Positions 24,905-33,872 are shown, counted from the first letter of the stretch. The stretch is DNA of 64,000 bases from an uncultured archaeon (GCA_938083505.1 CALKCF010000004.1:62001-126000), one strand, 5' to 3'. Notes: generated by a model not told the origin, from the sequence alone. Translations and numbers: made by a program.

Positions 24905-25414
24905 ATGTGTAATGAAGCAAAGAGGTTAGTGGACAGGGCAGCAAAACTTACCAAAATGTTTGGTGAAGAGTTTAGCGGATGTTCGCAGATGACCTTGAAG
25001 GCCCTTCAAGAAACTTTTGGTGTAGTGGACTAGAGCGTTTTCATGGCAGCAACGCCGCTTGCTGGTGGTGTGGCGAGGGGCGGAGAGGTATGCGGTGCAT
25101 TGCTCAGAGCCATGATGTTCGTCGGCATGCTTTATGGCAGGAGAAAGTTAGAAAAGACGAGCGAATCAGAAGACTACTCGAAGTGCATGGACTTGGCGAT
25201 CATGATATACGATGAGTTTAATAAGACTTATGGAAGCGTTAGATGCAAAGATATACATCCGAGACTTTTTCGGTAGAATTTATGATTTAAGAAACCCTGC
25301 GGATTTGAAGTTTTTGCTGAATCCGAAGCAATGAACAAGTGCGCCGATGTGATGGCAAAGGTTGCCGAGATAACCACGAAGCACATCTTACGTACAGAAC
25401 GACCGGGCAGTTAA
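24905..25414 (+). pseudogene. C_GCAxxG_C_C family redox protein gene, broken
   Basis: Remnant of the C_GCAxxG_C_C family (putative redox/metal proteins with a conserved set of cysteines). The start is ATG 24905; GCSQMTLKALQETFGV and AATPLAGGVARGGEVCGALLRAMMFVG are clear family blocks, and a third (NKCADVMAKVAEITTKHIL) closes the protein. Three lesions: an in-frame TAG at 25031-25033, a one-base excess in TTTTT at 25266-25270, and a one-base loss at TTT 25304-25306. Fixing these restores one frame from 24905 to 25414. The stop codon is a point change, not a homopolymer slip, so true inactivation is likely. Confidence 0.75.
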
Positions 25415-25495
25415 ATTTCTAAAGAGCTCATAAAGATTCAGGAGAAGCAATACCGCCTGCTATACGAGTTTTCGTAAAATTCATGAAGCAAGCAG

Positions 25496-25503
25496 TTTAT
25501 AAA
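25496..25503 (+). promoter_or_regulatory. TATA box of tRNA-Ser
   Basis: TTTATAAA lies about 44 nt before the tRNA 5' end, implying a leader of roughly 15-20 nt removed by RNase P. Confidence 0.5.
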
Positions 25504-25543
25504 GTAGCACGAATAGACTGACAAACAAGGTAAGCGTGCCTTA

Positions 25544-25636
25544 GCCGGGGTGCCCTAGCCCGGTAGGTCTGCCGAAGGGGCCGGTCTGCTAAACCGGTGG
25601 CCTATGGCCGCGCGGGTTCAAATCCCGCCCCCGGCG
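25544..25636 (+). tRNA. tRNA-Ser (GCT anticodon)
   Basis: Acceptor stem GCCGGGG pairs with CCCCGGC (25629-25635), discriminator G at 25636. The anticodon stem-loop CCGGT-CTGCTAA-ACCGG shows GCT. A long variable arm (GGCCTATGGCC) identifies a class II tRNA, and the T arm GCGGG-TTCAAAT-CCCGC is canonical. GCC follows the discriminator, so CCA is only partly encoded (it must be completed by CCA-adding enzyme). No intron is needed to fold it. Confidence 0.95.
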
Positions 25637-25665
25637 CCTCGGTAAGTCTCAAAAAGTTACCTGCG

Positions 25666-27039
25666 TTAAGACCGCAGCTTACCTCTCGCTAAAGACGCGA
25701 AGATTCCTGCAAAGCAGAGTACTGAAAAAACTATGAACGCCAGATTAGCGCTTTTTAGGAAAATCGGATAGGATTCTGGAGTTATTTGAATCCTGCCCAT
25801 GTATACGGCGAATATCGTCGTTACTATGCCCATGCTCAACATCTGTCCAACAGAGCGCATGGTTGCAAGTGTCGCTGACGCAATTCCGTAAAACCTCTTC
25901 TTGACGGAGCTCATGACGGCATTCGTATTAGGAGATGAAAAGAGTCCAAACCCGAGCCCTATCAAGAGCAAGTTAGCTGTTATGAAGCTCATGGGCGTTT
26001 TATCGCCTAGGGAGGTGAATAGGAAGAGCGATACAGTGGTTAGTGCCATGCCGGCTGATGCGAGAACCCTCGGCTCAATCTTATCAGAAAGCCTGCCCGC
26101 GATCGGTGAGAAGATGGACATCACGGCGGGTTGGATGAGCAAAACCATACCAGCATCCTGGGGACTAAGTCCTTTCACGTTCTGTAAGTAAAGGCTAAGT
26201 AGGTAACCTACGGCAAACGTTGCGCTGTAGTTTATCAGTGCTGCCAAATTGGAGAACGCAAATGTAACGTTTTTTCTGAACAAGCTAATGTCGAGCACAG
26301 GACTTTTTATCCTAGATTCCCAAACGATGAACGCTACGAGACCTAAAGCGCCTAAGGTTGTTAAAAGCAACCCCAAATCATGTGGAAACAAAGAGATACC
26401 GTACATCAGGATAACGAGTGCTAACCCGTAAGTTACGGAGCCGATCAGGTCGAATTTTTCACCCTTAGCCTCAGCCCACTCACCATTTAACTTCCAAAAA
26501 ACAATGAGAATGGCTACTAGGCCGATAAGTGCATTAAAGATGAAAAGACTCCTCCAACTGAGGTTTTGGGTCATTAAGCCACCCAATGACGGGCCCAACG
26601 AAAGCCCCAGGTAGATTGAAGCCGCGTTTATACCGAGAACCTTTCCTCTCTCAACAAGAGGAAATACCGATGTCAGTATGGCTGCGGCAGTAGCAAATAT
26701 CATCGCGCTCCCAATACCCTGGAACGCCCGATAGAGGATTATCAGAATAGGAGAAGCGGACGTGGCCGAGAGCAGCGAAGAAACAACGTAAACTATTAAG
26801 CCATATACGAAGACCCTCTTTCTTCCGTAAAGGTCCGCGACTCTTCCAAACGGTACAAGGGAAGCCGCGGCCGTTAGAAGAAACGACATGGCGACCCAGT
26901 TCATGAGAATAACGTCCATCGCGAATTCTTTTGCTATGGATGGTAAGGCAACGTTTATCGAGGAGCCCATGAATGGTGTGAGAAAAGACCCGAGCGTAGT
27001 TACGAGCAATGCACCCCTCTTCTTAGAGTAGTTATTCAT
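25666..27039 (-). CDS. MFS multidrug-type transporter (DHA2 family, 14 helices)
   Basis: Drug/proton-antiporter-like permease of about 457 residues. Signature motif A appears as PFGRVADLYGRKRVFV between helices 2 and 3, and motif C-like LGLSLGPSLGGLM in helix 5; the second half repeats the A-like IAGRLSDKIEPRVL. The number of hydrophobic segments suits the 14-helix DHA2 group. The open frame reaches 27219, but a TATA-like AATATTTAC near 27068-27078 and the family N-terminus support ATG 27039 (MNNYSKKRGALL). The substrate is not predictable. It ends 29 nt after tRNA-Ser, convergent with it. Confidence 0.88.
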   Translation of the reverse strand: MNNYSKKRGALLVTTLGSFLTPFMGSSINVALPSIAKEFAMDVILMNWVAMSFLLTAAASLVPFGRVADLYGRKRVFVYGLIVYVVSSLLSATSASPILIILYRAFQGIGSAMIFATAAAILTSVFPLVERGKVLGINAASIYLGLSLGPSLGGLMTQNLSWRSLFIFNALIGLVAILIVFWKLNGEWAEAKGEKFDLIGSVTYGLALVILMYGISLFPHDLGLLLTTLGALGLVAFIVWESRIKSPVLDISLFRKNVTFAFSNLAALINYSATFAVGYLLSLYLQNVKGLSPQDAGMVLLIQPAVMSIFSPIAGRLSDKIEPRVLASAGMALTTVSLFLFTSLGDKTPMSFITANLLLIGLGFGLFSSPNTNAVMSSVKKRFYGIASATLATMRSVGQMLSMGIVTTIFAVYMGRIQITPESYPIFLKSANLAFIVFSVLCFAGIFASLARGKLRS

Positions 27040-27184
27040 TTCAAGCCGAAAGAATGTTTCTGTAACTATGTAAATATTTATTGTTCGAAATATGGGAAAA
27101 CTTTTTACAAATAGAGGAAGAATGAGTGCACAAAATAATCCTAAAGTTAGAGCGTTGTGCAGGAGTATGGTATGGTGAGCGAGG
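27040..27184. promoter_or_regulatory. Divergent promoter region, MFS transporter / phosphodiesterase
   Basis: Contains the minus-strand TATA-like box near 27068-27078. On the plus side the region CAGGAGTATGGTATGG lies just before the GTG at 27185, and a clear TATA box was not obvious. No symmetrical operator was found. Confidence 0.4.
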
Positions 27185-27649
27185 GTGCTGGTGGGCATAG
27201 TGTCTGATACCCACGACAATCTGGATAGGATAAGAAGGTCGGTTCAGGTCTTTAAGGAGCGAAAAGTCGAGATTGTTATACACTGCGGAGACTGGGTAGC
27301 GCCGTTCTCAGTTAAGGAGTTTAAGGAGTTAAGGGTAATGTCCGTGCTCGGTAACAACGACGGAGACCTACTCTTACTGGAGAAAACTTTAAGAGAGATG
27401 GGCTCAAGCTTAGAGGGCAGGTTTGCCTCGCTTAGCTTAAACGGTAAGAGGGTAGCCGTAATTCACGGCGAATATCCCGAGCTTGTAGAAGCACTCGTGA
27501 AGAGCGGTATGTACGACGTCGTAATCCACGGGCACACGCATAAGCGTAGATGCGAAAGGCTCAGTGGTACTTTGATACTCAACCCGGGATGGGATTCCGT
27601 TATAATCTACGATGAATCAACGGACACGGCAGATTTTGTCGAAACGTAA
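27185..27649 (+). CDS. YfcE/MJ0936-type metallophosphoesterase
   Basis: 154-residue calcineurin-like phosphodiesterase. Metal ligands: GIVSDTHDN (Asp, His), IHCGDW (Asp), VLGNNDGD (Asn), VIHGEYPE (His) and IHGHTHKRR (two His), in the order of the family. MJ0936 homologues bind two divalent metals and cleave model phosphodiesters; the natural substrate is unknown. GTG 27185 is the first start (VLVGIVSDTHDN). Diverges from the MFS gene. Confidence 0.9.
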   Translation: MLVGIVSDTHDNLDRIRRSVQVFKERKVEIVIHCGDWVAPFSVKEFKELRVMSVLGNNDGDLLLLEKTLREMGSSLEGRFASLSLNGKRVAVIHGEYPELVEALVKSGMYDVVIHGHTHKRRCERLSGTLILNPGWDSVIIYDESTDTADFVET

Positions 27650-27687
27650 GTCGAAAGACTTAAATGCTATTAAAGTTACAAAAATTT

Positions 27688-28098
27688 ATGCAAAGAGAAA
27701 GGCCTTTTGGTGTAACGGTTATAGCGATACTTGAAATTATAGGTGGTTTAGTCCTCATCGGCCTGGGAGCATTTTTTGCTGCGGTTGGGATGGCGGCGGG
27801 TGTGATTCCTTTCTTTGGTTTGCCTATCAGTATAGTATATATCGGCTTAGCCATCATACTCATAATCCTAGGTTTGATCGCCTTCGCGATAGCCTACGGT
27901 TTATGGACTGGTAAGGGATGGGCTTGGACCGTTGCATTAGTTTTTTCAATAATCGGTATAATAATCGGCCTCTTAAACCTTCCTGGGGGTATAATAAACA
28001 TAATCATCAATGCCATCATAATCTACTACTTAACGCGTCCACATGTCAAAGAGTTCTTCGGGAAAGCACCACCTATGCCTCCACCGCCGCCACCTTAG
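27688..28098 (+). CDS. Four-helix membrane protein with proline-rich tail
   Basis: About 136 residues; function not recognised. After a short polar start (MQRERPFGVTV) there are four hydrophobic segments rich in Ile and Gly (for example IAILEIIGGLVLIGLGAFFA and FSIIGIIIGLLNLPGGIIN), a layout like small DUF2127-type membrane proteins. The C-terminus ends in a proline run (PPMPPPPPP), probably cytoplasmic. ATG 27688 is about 26 nt after a GACTTAAATGC box; the upstream ATG-like frame to 27664 would overlap that box. Its stop overlaps the stop of the convergent small gene at 28095-28097. Confidence 0.6.
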   Translation: MQRERPFGVTVIAILEIIGGLVLIGLGAFFAAVGMAAGVIPFFGLPISIVYIGLAIILIILGLIAFAIAYGLWTGKGWAWTVALVFSIIGIIIGLLNLPGGIINIIINAIIIYYLTRPHVKEFFGKAPPMPPPPPP

Positions 28099-28247
28099 AT
28101 AAGCGGCCTGCCGAGTTTCTGAATGTACTGATAAAGCTCCTTAGCGTAGTTAGACAGAGCGTCAACCTTTTTCGATAATTCCTCTATCTTGGCCTCCAAC
28201 TTTGCGACCTTTTCCCTTAGCTCTACAAGCTCCTTATCTATACTCAT
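28095..28247 (-). CDS. Small coiled-coil protein (50 residues)
   Basis: Short ORF reading MSIDKELVELREKVAKLEAK and ending IQKLGRPLI, which shows an uninterrupted heptad pattern (I, L, V, L at a/d positions) from residue 3 to about 45. This strongly suggests a parallel or antiparallel coiled coil. Codon use is like the neighbours (AGG, AAG, GAG rich). It sits between the convergent membrane protein gene and nuoM, and could be the last gene of the nuoL-nuoM transcript (99 nt after nuoM), or be independent. No function known. Confidence 0.55.
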   Translation of the reverse strand: MSIDKELVELREKVAKLEAKIEELSKKVDALSNYAKELYQYIQKLGRPLI

Positions 28248-28346
28248 GGATATTCAAAAGAAGGTTAAACGATAATCTTTTACTTAAACTTTTTTTAACC
28301 AAATGCGTATTCCATCGCGGGTTGCTGTATCTCGTTGCTTTTGCAA

Positions 28347-29810
28347 CTAAATGCCTATCTGACCACTCACAGCCCTTCCTATTATGCTGAGTATCGGAGC
28401 ATTAATGAATCCTAAAGTTATGACTAACAGTAGTAGGATACTCATGGAGAACAACATACTAATCGGTACCTCCTTTACCTCTTTATACTTCAATTCCAAG
28501 AAGAAGATGGCTCTGATCATTCTAAGGTAGTATGCTGCCGTGATAGCGGTCACAAAGATCGCGATAGCTGTCAAAAGCGTCGCGCCAGATGCGAAAGCCC
28601 CGGAGAATACCATCCATTCGCTTGCGAAGCCTCCAAGCGGCGGCGTCCCGGCTATCGATAGCCCAGCTACAAGCATCGTTATGGCCGTTACGGGCATCTT
28701 GGATGCTAAGCCGCCAAGCTTCGTCAAGTCCCTTTCCTTGACCTCATGTATTAAGGCTCCGGCACACATGAAGAGTAGCCCTTTAGCAAAGCCGTGATTC
28801 AGGACATGAAATAAGCCACCAGAGGCGCCTATTGGTATAAGCGACGAGAGGCCGAAGAGTATGTAGCCCATCTGACTGATGCTGCTGTAAGCCAAAAGCC
28901 TCTTAACGTCGTTCTGAACCAGGGCCATGAGACCTCCCCAGAGCATGGTTACGACCGCGAGGGGCATAAGCCATGCCGACATCTCGGAGACCGCTGCTGG
29001 CATGAGATCAAGTATCAGCCTTGAAAAGGCATAAGCACCCGTCTTTATCATAACACCGCTCAGGAGGACACTTATAGGCGTTGGCGCCTCAGCATGAGCA
29101 TCTGGAAGCCATGTATGGAACGGAAACACTGCCATCTTAACGGCTGCTCCTATGAATATCAATGTCGCTACACCTAGCAATGACATTCTGTGGATTTCAT
29201 AACTACGAGGAACGTTTTCTAAGAGTAGCGACATGTCCATGCTACCGAACATGGAGTTCAACCAAGCTATGCCAAGGAGCATGCAAAGGGCGCCAGCATG
29301 AGTGAAGATGAAGTACTTAAAGCCTATGAGTCTCGGGTTTCCAGTTCCCCAGTACGCTATGAGGAAGTAAGATGGAATGAGCATGATTTCCCAGAATATA
29401 TAGAGCATAAATAGGTTCCAAGAAAGGACGACGCCCATCATGCCCGTTTGGAATATTTGCAACAAAGGATAGTAGACTTCCAACTTGTTTTCGTGCTCCA
29501 TGTACCTGTGCGAGTAAACGCTAGCCAAGAAACCCATTAGGGATATGAGCAGGGCGAACGGATAGCTTAGGCTGTCCAACATGAAGTTTAGGTTGAGGCC
29601 GAATGCCGGTATCCAACTGTACGTCTCGTACAGCTGCTTGCCAGCCATTATTATTGGTGCATGGTATAAGATTATCAGGAACGGTATAAGACATGAGATG
29701 TGACATAGTATGGCTCCGTATGTCCACGAATGTCTTCCCAATAAGTAGGTGAAGGGTGAAGCAAGTAGGGGCAGCAACACACTGATGAAAAGCAAGTAAT
29801 TCATCATCAT
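28347..29810 (-). CDS. nuoM: Complex I-type antiporter subunit NuoM
   Basis: 487-residue polytopic membrane protein with about 14 helices, homologous to NuoM of NADH:quinone oxidoreductase and related ferredoxin- or F420-linked complexes, where it conducts protons. Key charged positions are present: Glu in SWNLFMLYIFWEIMLIPSY (helix 5) and the Lys in AAVKMAVFPFHTWLPDAHAEAPTP (helix 7), and the Lys in ALVQNDVKRLLAYSSISQMGY (helix 8). Its start overlaps the nuoL stop by 4 nt. No nuoN or hydrophilic subunits follow in this window. Confidence 0.9.
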   Translation of the reverse strand: MMMNYLLFISVLLPLLASPFTYLLGRHSWTYGAILCHISCLIPFLIILYHAPIIMAGKQLYETYSWIPAFGLNLNFMLDSLSYPFALLISLMGFLASVYSHRYMEHENKLEVYYPLLQIFQTGMMGVVLSWNLFMLYIFWEIMLIPSYFLIAYWGTGNPRLIGFKYFIFTHAGALCMLLGIAWLNSMFGSMDMSLLLENVPRSYEIHRMSLLGVATLIFIGAAVKMAVFPFHTWLPDAHAEAPTPISVLLSGVMIKTGAYAFSRLILDLMPAAVSEMSAWLMPLAVVTMLWGGLMALVQNDVKRLLAYSSISQMGYILFGLSSLIPIGASGGLFHVLNHGFAKGLLFMCAGALIHEVKERDLTKLGGLASKMPVTAITMLVAGLSIAGTPPLGGFASEWMVFSGAFASGATLLTAIAIFVTAITAAYYLRMIRAIFFLELKYKEVKEVPISMLFSMSILLLLVITLGFINAPILSIIGRAVSGQIGI

Positions 29811-31747
29811 ATACGAAGACCTCCGAAAAGCAATATTAAGAATATAACCAAGAGTATCGCGATTCCTAAAGCATACGCGCTTATATTGATGTTGCTGCTG
29901 CCGGTCTGTAAGTACCTGAAAGCCTGAATGAATGATTGTGTCACCCTAGCCAGCGCGTAGTTGAAACCATCTATGACCTTCTCCTCTATATACCTCCTGA
30001 CTTTTGATGAGAACCATAGCGTTCCATCTACGAAAACCTTGTAGTATACGTGGTCGACGTAGTATCTGTTAACCAGAAGTTTGTGGAGCGCCGAACCCAG
30101 CCCACTCGTCCTAATACTAACAGGGTTTATGAGCGGTGCGCCTCTTAACGTTGCGGATAAGTAAAAAGCATAGGCAAGCAGTAGGCCGAATATGAGTATA
30201 GCCGCTGACGTTGCGTATGTTAGCAAGCTGGGCTTAAAATGGTGATGTAGACCGAAGTAGCTCGTGAAAGGTTCTTCGAAGAAGCCGACTAGCAAGCTTA
30301 GTGCGGCGAGTATGAGTAGCGGTATTGTCATGACCTTCGGAGCCTCATGCGCATGGGACGATTCTGGGTTTGAGGAAGCCAAGAATATCTTATAAATCCA
30401 CCTCATGATGTACGTAACTGTTAAGATCGATGTGAGGACGATGAGTAGGTAAATTACAGCGTTGCTAATCTCGAGCGCCGCCTCTATTATCAGGTCTTTG
30501 CTGAAGAAACCACTGAATGGAGGTATACCGGAGAGCGCAAGCGCGCCAAAGAGTGATGCGATGAAAGTGAGCGGCATCTTTCTTGCCAGCCCACCCATCC
30601 TATCGATGTCGTTCGTATGAACAACATGTATCACCGCTCCGGCCGAAAGGAATAGTAAGGCTTTGAATATACTGTGGCTGAGAACGTGGAATTGGCTGGA
30701 GAACCATCCAAGCTCAGAGGCTAAGCCGAGGGCGGCAAACATCAGCCCAAGTTGACTTATCGTGGAGTACGCCACGACCCTCTTTATATCGTTCATCACC
30801 AAGCCCATCGTGGCAGCCAAGAAAGCCGTTACCGCCCCTATTATTGCTATGGTTTCGTACCAAGGGGTCAGAATTTTCCCAAAGGATTCCAGCGGAACAA
30901 TTGTGAATGCTGTCCTAGCAACAAGATAAACACCTGCCTTTACCATGGTTGCCGCGTGGATGAGAGCGCTGACTGGTGTTGGGCCTTCCATGGCGTCAGG
31001 CAGCCATACATGTAAGGGAAATTGAGCCGACTTCCCCATCGCGCCACCAAATATTAACAGCATACATGTGATAACGAAGCCCTGAGCACCCGGGTCTTTT
31101 GAAAGCAACTCTTCCAGACCTATTGATACTTCGCGCATACTAAATGTGCCAAGAGAGATGTAAAGCAAGAGTATGCCGATTAAGAATACTACGTCGCCCA
31201 CTCTTGTAGTGACGAACGCTTTTATTCCTGCATGCGCCGCGGACGGTCTCCTGTACCAAAAGCCGATTAGCGCGTAAGAACACAACCCGACTATTTCCCA
31301 GAATATGTATGTTTGTAAGAGGTTGTTGGAAAGCACGAGACCTACCATCGCACCAACGAAGAAGAGCATGAAGAAATAGTATCTCGGGAGCCCCTCTTCA
31401 TGTTCCATGTAACCTATAGAGTAAAGGATTATGAGTGTACCAAGAAACGATGCGATGGATGCAAACAGCACCGATAACGGGTCTGCCAGGACGCCTGCTT
31501 CGATCCAGCTACCGTCTGGCAGGGGTATCCACTTTATCTTTTCTTCTATAACCTTACCTCCCCATACACTAGGCACCATGGAGAGTGAGAAAATAGCGGA
31601 AATCGATGTAATAATGACCGGGTACGTTTCGCCTGCCTTCTTACCTAGCCTGAAGATAGCAGGAGCGAACACGGAGCCAACAATAGGTATCAACCACGAA
31701 AGCCATGCTGCGAACGGCAACATGTTAAAAATAGAACTTTTTGGCAA
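29807..31747 (-). CDS. nuoL: Complex I-type antiporter subunit NuoL
   Basis: 646-residue membrane protein homologous to NuoL/MrpA. Typical segments: TYIFWEIVGLCSYALIGFWYRRPSAAHAGIKAFVTTRVGDV, GKSAQFPLHVWLPDAMEGPTPVSALIHAATMVKAG and MGLVMNDIKRVVAYSTISQLG. The C-terminal part has the long amphipathic arm region (YYVDHVYYKVFVDGTLWFSSKVRR) ending in a membrane anchor, as in NuoL. Translationally coupled to nuoM. As only L and M are here, the complex may be a Nuo, Fpo-like or a membrane hydrogenase-type machine encoded elsewhere. Confidence 0.92.
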   Translation of the reverse strand: MPKSSIFNMLPFAAWLSWLIPIVGSVFAPAIFRLGKKAGETYPVIITSISAIFSLSMVPSVWGGKVIEEKIKWIPLPDGSWIEAGVLADPLSVLFASIASFLGTLIILYSIGYMEHEEGLPRYYFFMLFFVGAMVGLVLSNNLLQTYIFWEIVGLCSYALIGFWYRRPSAAHAGIKAFVTTRVGDVVFLIGILLLYISLGTFSMREVSIGLEELLSKDPGAQGFVITCMLLIFGGAMGKSAQFPLHVWLPDAMEGPTPVSALIHAATMVKAGVYLVARTAFTIVPLESFGKILTPWYETIAIIGAVTAFLAATMGLVMNDIKRVVAYSTISQLGLMFAALGLASELGWFSSQFHVLSHSIFKALLFLSAGAVIHVVHTNDIDRMGGLARKMPLTFIASLFGALALSGIPPFSGFFSKDLIIEAALEISNAVIYLLIVLTSILTVTYIMRWIYKIFLASSNPESSHAHEAPKVMTIPLLILAALSLLVGFFEEPFTSYFGLHHHFKPSLLTYATSAAILIFGLLLAYAFYLSATLRGAPLINPVSIRTSGLGSALHKLLVNRYYVDHVYYKVFVDGTLWFSSKVRRYIEEKVIDGFNYALARVTQSFIQAFRYLQTGSSNINISAYALGIAILLVIFLILLFGGLRI

Positions 31748-31834
31748 TCATTTAAACGTTGAGCTAAATATGGATTCCTCGCACTAATTGTCGTTAATAG
31801 ATATGGATTTATAGGGTTATTTACATCATAATGG

Positions 31835-32137
31835 TTGGTGGTTAAGCTGGAGCTCGTGTTAAAAGTAAGCTCAGAAAATGTCGATAAAGCAAGAAACGTC
31901 TTGTTAAGCGACGAGATCGTGTCGAGGGCCAATGTTCTGTTTAGAGATGCAAAGATAATAGGAGAAGAAGGCTACTACGTTCGAATAATAGGAACTGACG
32001 AACAGTGTTATAGGGCTTTGGAGCTAGCTAGAGATTTTGCGAAAGAGGTTAAAAGTGAAGAGAGGGAGAGGGTGCTTTCGAAGTTCGAGGAAGAAGGCGA
32101 AGCTGCACTTGAAGGATTTGGAAGAATTTTTAGATAA
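31835..32137 (+). CDS. Hypothetical protein, small alpha/beta
   Basis: 100 residues, not recognised with confidence. It starts with a beta strand (VKLELVLKVSSENVDKARNVLLS), a strand YYVRIIGTDEQC and a helix CYRALELARDFAKEV, ending in a charged helix (EERERVLSKFEEEGEAALEGFG). Pattern and size recall ferredoxin-like folds such as Pcc1 of the KEOPS complex, but key conserved residues could not be verified. Start is TTG 31835 or GTG 31838. Divergent from nuoL; TTATTTACAT lies about 20 nt upstream. Confidence 0.55.
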   Translation: MVVKLELVLKVSSENVDKARNVLLSDEIVSRANVLFRDAKIIGEEGYYVRIIGTDEQCYRALELARDFAKEVKSEERERVLSKFEEEGEAALEGFGRIFR

Positions 32138-32227
32138 TTAACCCAACTTTATCGGAAACGTTGGGTGATGTTTAAATATTTTTTAAATTTACTACATAAT
32201 AACTAAGACGTATTTAACGGTGGTCGC

Positions 32228-33817
32228 ATGGGTAGGCGGATAGTTCTAACTTGTGATAGAACATTGACAAGTGAGTATAGGCATGTACCGCTTTTGGATT
32301 TCCTCCCATGCGCGCCCTCAGAAAAAGTTCCTGAGTTTCTCTTCAAATTTTTAGCACCCCAAATACCGGCTGTGGATGGTGTGCTGCCCTATGCACCTTA
32401 TGGTCTTAGGAAGATTGAAGCATCTTTGCGTAGGGATTATAGCGAGAAGGACGTAGTAGTTGCACACCCAGATTACGTTGAAAATTTCATCGGTGAGGAA
32501 ACGAAGGTTGTTGGAATATACGAGATGGACCCACTCGGCTTAGGTCCTTTAAGCCTCGCATTTACGACTGGAAAATTTACGTCGTTCTCAAAGAAATACT
32601 TTGTAGAACTTATTAACAAACTTAACACAATTAGGAAGTCTTATGGCTTTAAGTTCAAAATTGTCGTGGGAGGTCCTGGCGCGTGGTATCTTGATGTAAG
32701 ACCTCAGATAAGGAAGGAGCTGAACATAGACCACATAGTGATAGGTGAGGCTGACCACGTTGCGCCGATTTTATTCCACGAGTTTGAGGAGGGCGATCCG
32801 CCGGAGACCATAAAGATTACGAATCCGCCAAGGTTGGAAGACATACCATTGATAGTTAATCCGAGCATACATGGCCTCGTGGAGGTCATGAGGGGTTGCG
32901 GTAGAAATTGCCAGTTCTGCGACCCGACGCTGAGGGTTGCGAGGTATGTACCGGTAGAGAACGTACTAGAAGAGATCAAAGTTAACACGAAGCACGAAAT
33001 CCATAATGCATGGACTCATAGTGAAGACATCTTCCTGTATAAGGTTGAAGATAAGAAGAATTTCTATCCAAATAGGGACGCACTCATCGAACTCTTCTCA
33101 GCGGTGATGTCAACCCCAGGTATAAGGCACAGCAACCCGACACACGGGACCGTAGCGCCTGCGGCCGCCGACCCGTTACTCATACATCAGCTCTCTAAGA
33201 TATTGAGAAGTTCACCAGAACATTGGATAGGCATACAGTGCGGAATGGAGACAGGCTCCGGAACTCTGCTTGCTAGGTACATGCCGTTGAAGGCTAAGCC
33301 CTTTAACCCTGAAGAATGGCCAGAAGTTGTGATAAATGGAACGGCGGTCTTCAACATGAATTATTGGTTTCCGGGCTACACGTTGCTGATAGGGCTTCCG
33401 ACAGAGACCGACGACGATTTATGGGACACCGTAAGGTTGCTGGATGCAATGGAAATTATTCTGCCCGAGAAGATAGGCGAGAAGGCTCATTTCACAGCTA
33501 CACCGCTCTTCTTCGTACCTATGGGTGTATTGAGCGGTGAGGAGTTCTTCGACGCGAGTAAGCTGACAGAGGCGCAGATGTGTGTTATATACAGAGCATG
33601 GAGACACATACTCATAGAGCTGAATAGACTCCCGACTCGGATGATAAGGCTGAACCCGTTACTGAAGCTAGCGTTCAATATAATAGCGCACTTCGGTGCC
33701 AACTTAGTAGTAAAGGTCATAGAGAAGTCTGCGAAGTCTATGGGTTATGACGTCTCGAAGGCTCTGAGAGTCAGCCCGATAGAGGTAAAGATCAGCCTGC
33801 CCCAGACCCCAGCTTAG
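32228..33817 (+). CDS. B12-binding-domain radical SAM enzyme
   Basis: 529-residue cobalamin-type radical SAM protein. The N-terminal half is a B12-binding-like Rossmann region (VVGIYEMDPLGLGPLSLAF, KIVVGGPGAWYLD, IDHIVIGEADHVAP); the cluster motif is MRGCGRNCQFCDP (Cx3Cx2C, near residue 225), followed by a TIM-barrel-like region (GIQCGMETGSGTLLARYMP; YTLLIGLPTETDDDLWDTV). The C-terminus has a hydrophobic helix. Such enzymes methylate or form C-C bonds at unreactive carbons. The GDGT ring synthases (Grs) of thermophilic archaea belong to this broad group, so lipid modification is one candidate, not proven. The tRNA-Cys follows by 55 nt. Confidence 0.8.
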   Translation: MGRRIVLTCDRTLTSEYRHVPLLDFLPCAPSEKVPEFLFKFLAPQIPAVDGVLPYAPYGLRKIEASLRRDYSEKDVVVAHPDYVENFIGEETKVVGIYEMDPLGLGPLSLAFTTGKFTSFSKKYFVELINKLNTIRKSYGFKFKIVVGGPGAWYLDVRPQIRKELNIDHIVIGEADHVAPILFHEFEEGDPPETIKITNPPRLEDIPLIVNPSIHGLVEVMRGCGRNCQFCDPTLRVARYVPVENVLEEIKVNTKHEIHNAWTHSEDIFLYKVEDKKNFYPNRDALIELFSAVMSTPGIRHSNPTHGTVAPAAADPLLIHQLSKILRSSPEHWIGIQCGMETGSGTLLARYMPLKAKPFNPEEWPEVVINGTAVFNMNYWFPGYTLLIGLPTETDDDLWDTVRLLDAMEIILPEKIGEKAHFTATPLFFVPMGVLSGEEFFDASKLTEAQMCVIYRAWRHILIELNRLPTRMIRLNPLLKLAFNIIAHFGANLVVKVIEKSAKSMGYDVSKALRVSPIEVKISLPQTPA

Positions 33818-33846
33818 ATGCAAAAAATTCAATAAGCCCTATGTTG

Positions 33847-33856
33847 TATAAATATA
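33847..33856 (+). promoter_or_regulatory. TATA box of the tRNA-Cys gene
   Basis: TATAAATATA is centred near 33851, about 22-25 nt before 33873. That selects the second of two GCCGGGG copies as the tRNA 5' end; the first copy (33860-33866) is too close to the box to be transcribed. Confidence 0.65.
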
Positions 33857-33872
33857 CTGGCCGGGGTAAAAG

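Noticed and set aside
25031-25033. TAG read-through as pyrrolysine in the C_GCAxxG_C_C gene
   Set aside because: No pyl genes in the window, further frameshifts follow, and the family is not a known Pyl protein.
27040-27219. 60-residue N-terminal extension of the MFS frame
   Set aside because: It overlaps the divergent promoter region and is not present in the transporter family; ATG 27039 is preferred.
33860-33866. First GCCGGGG copy as the tRNA-Cys acceptor strand (giving a 31-nt intron)
   Set aside because: It lies only 4 nt after the TATA box, too close for transcription to start before it.
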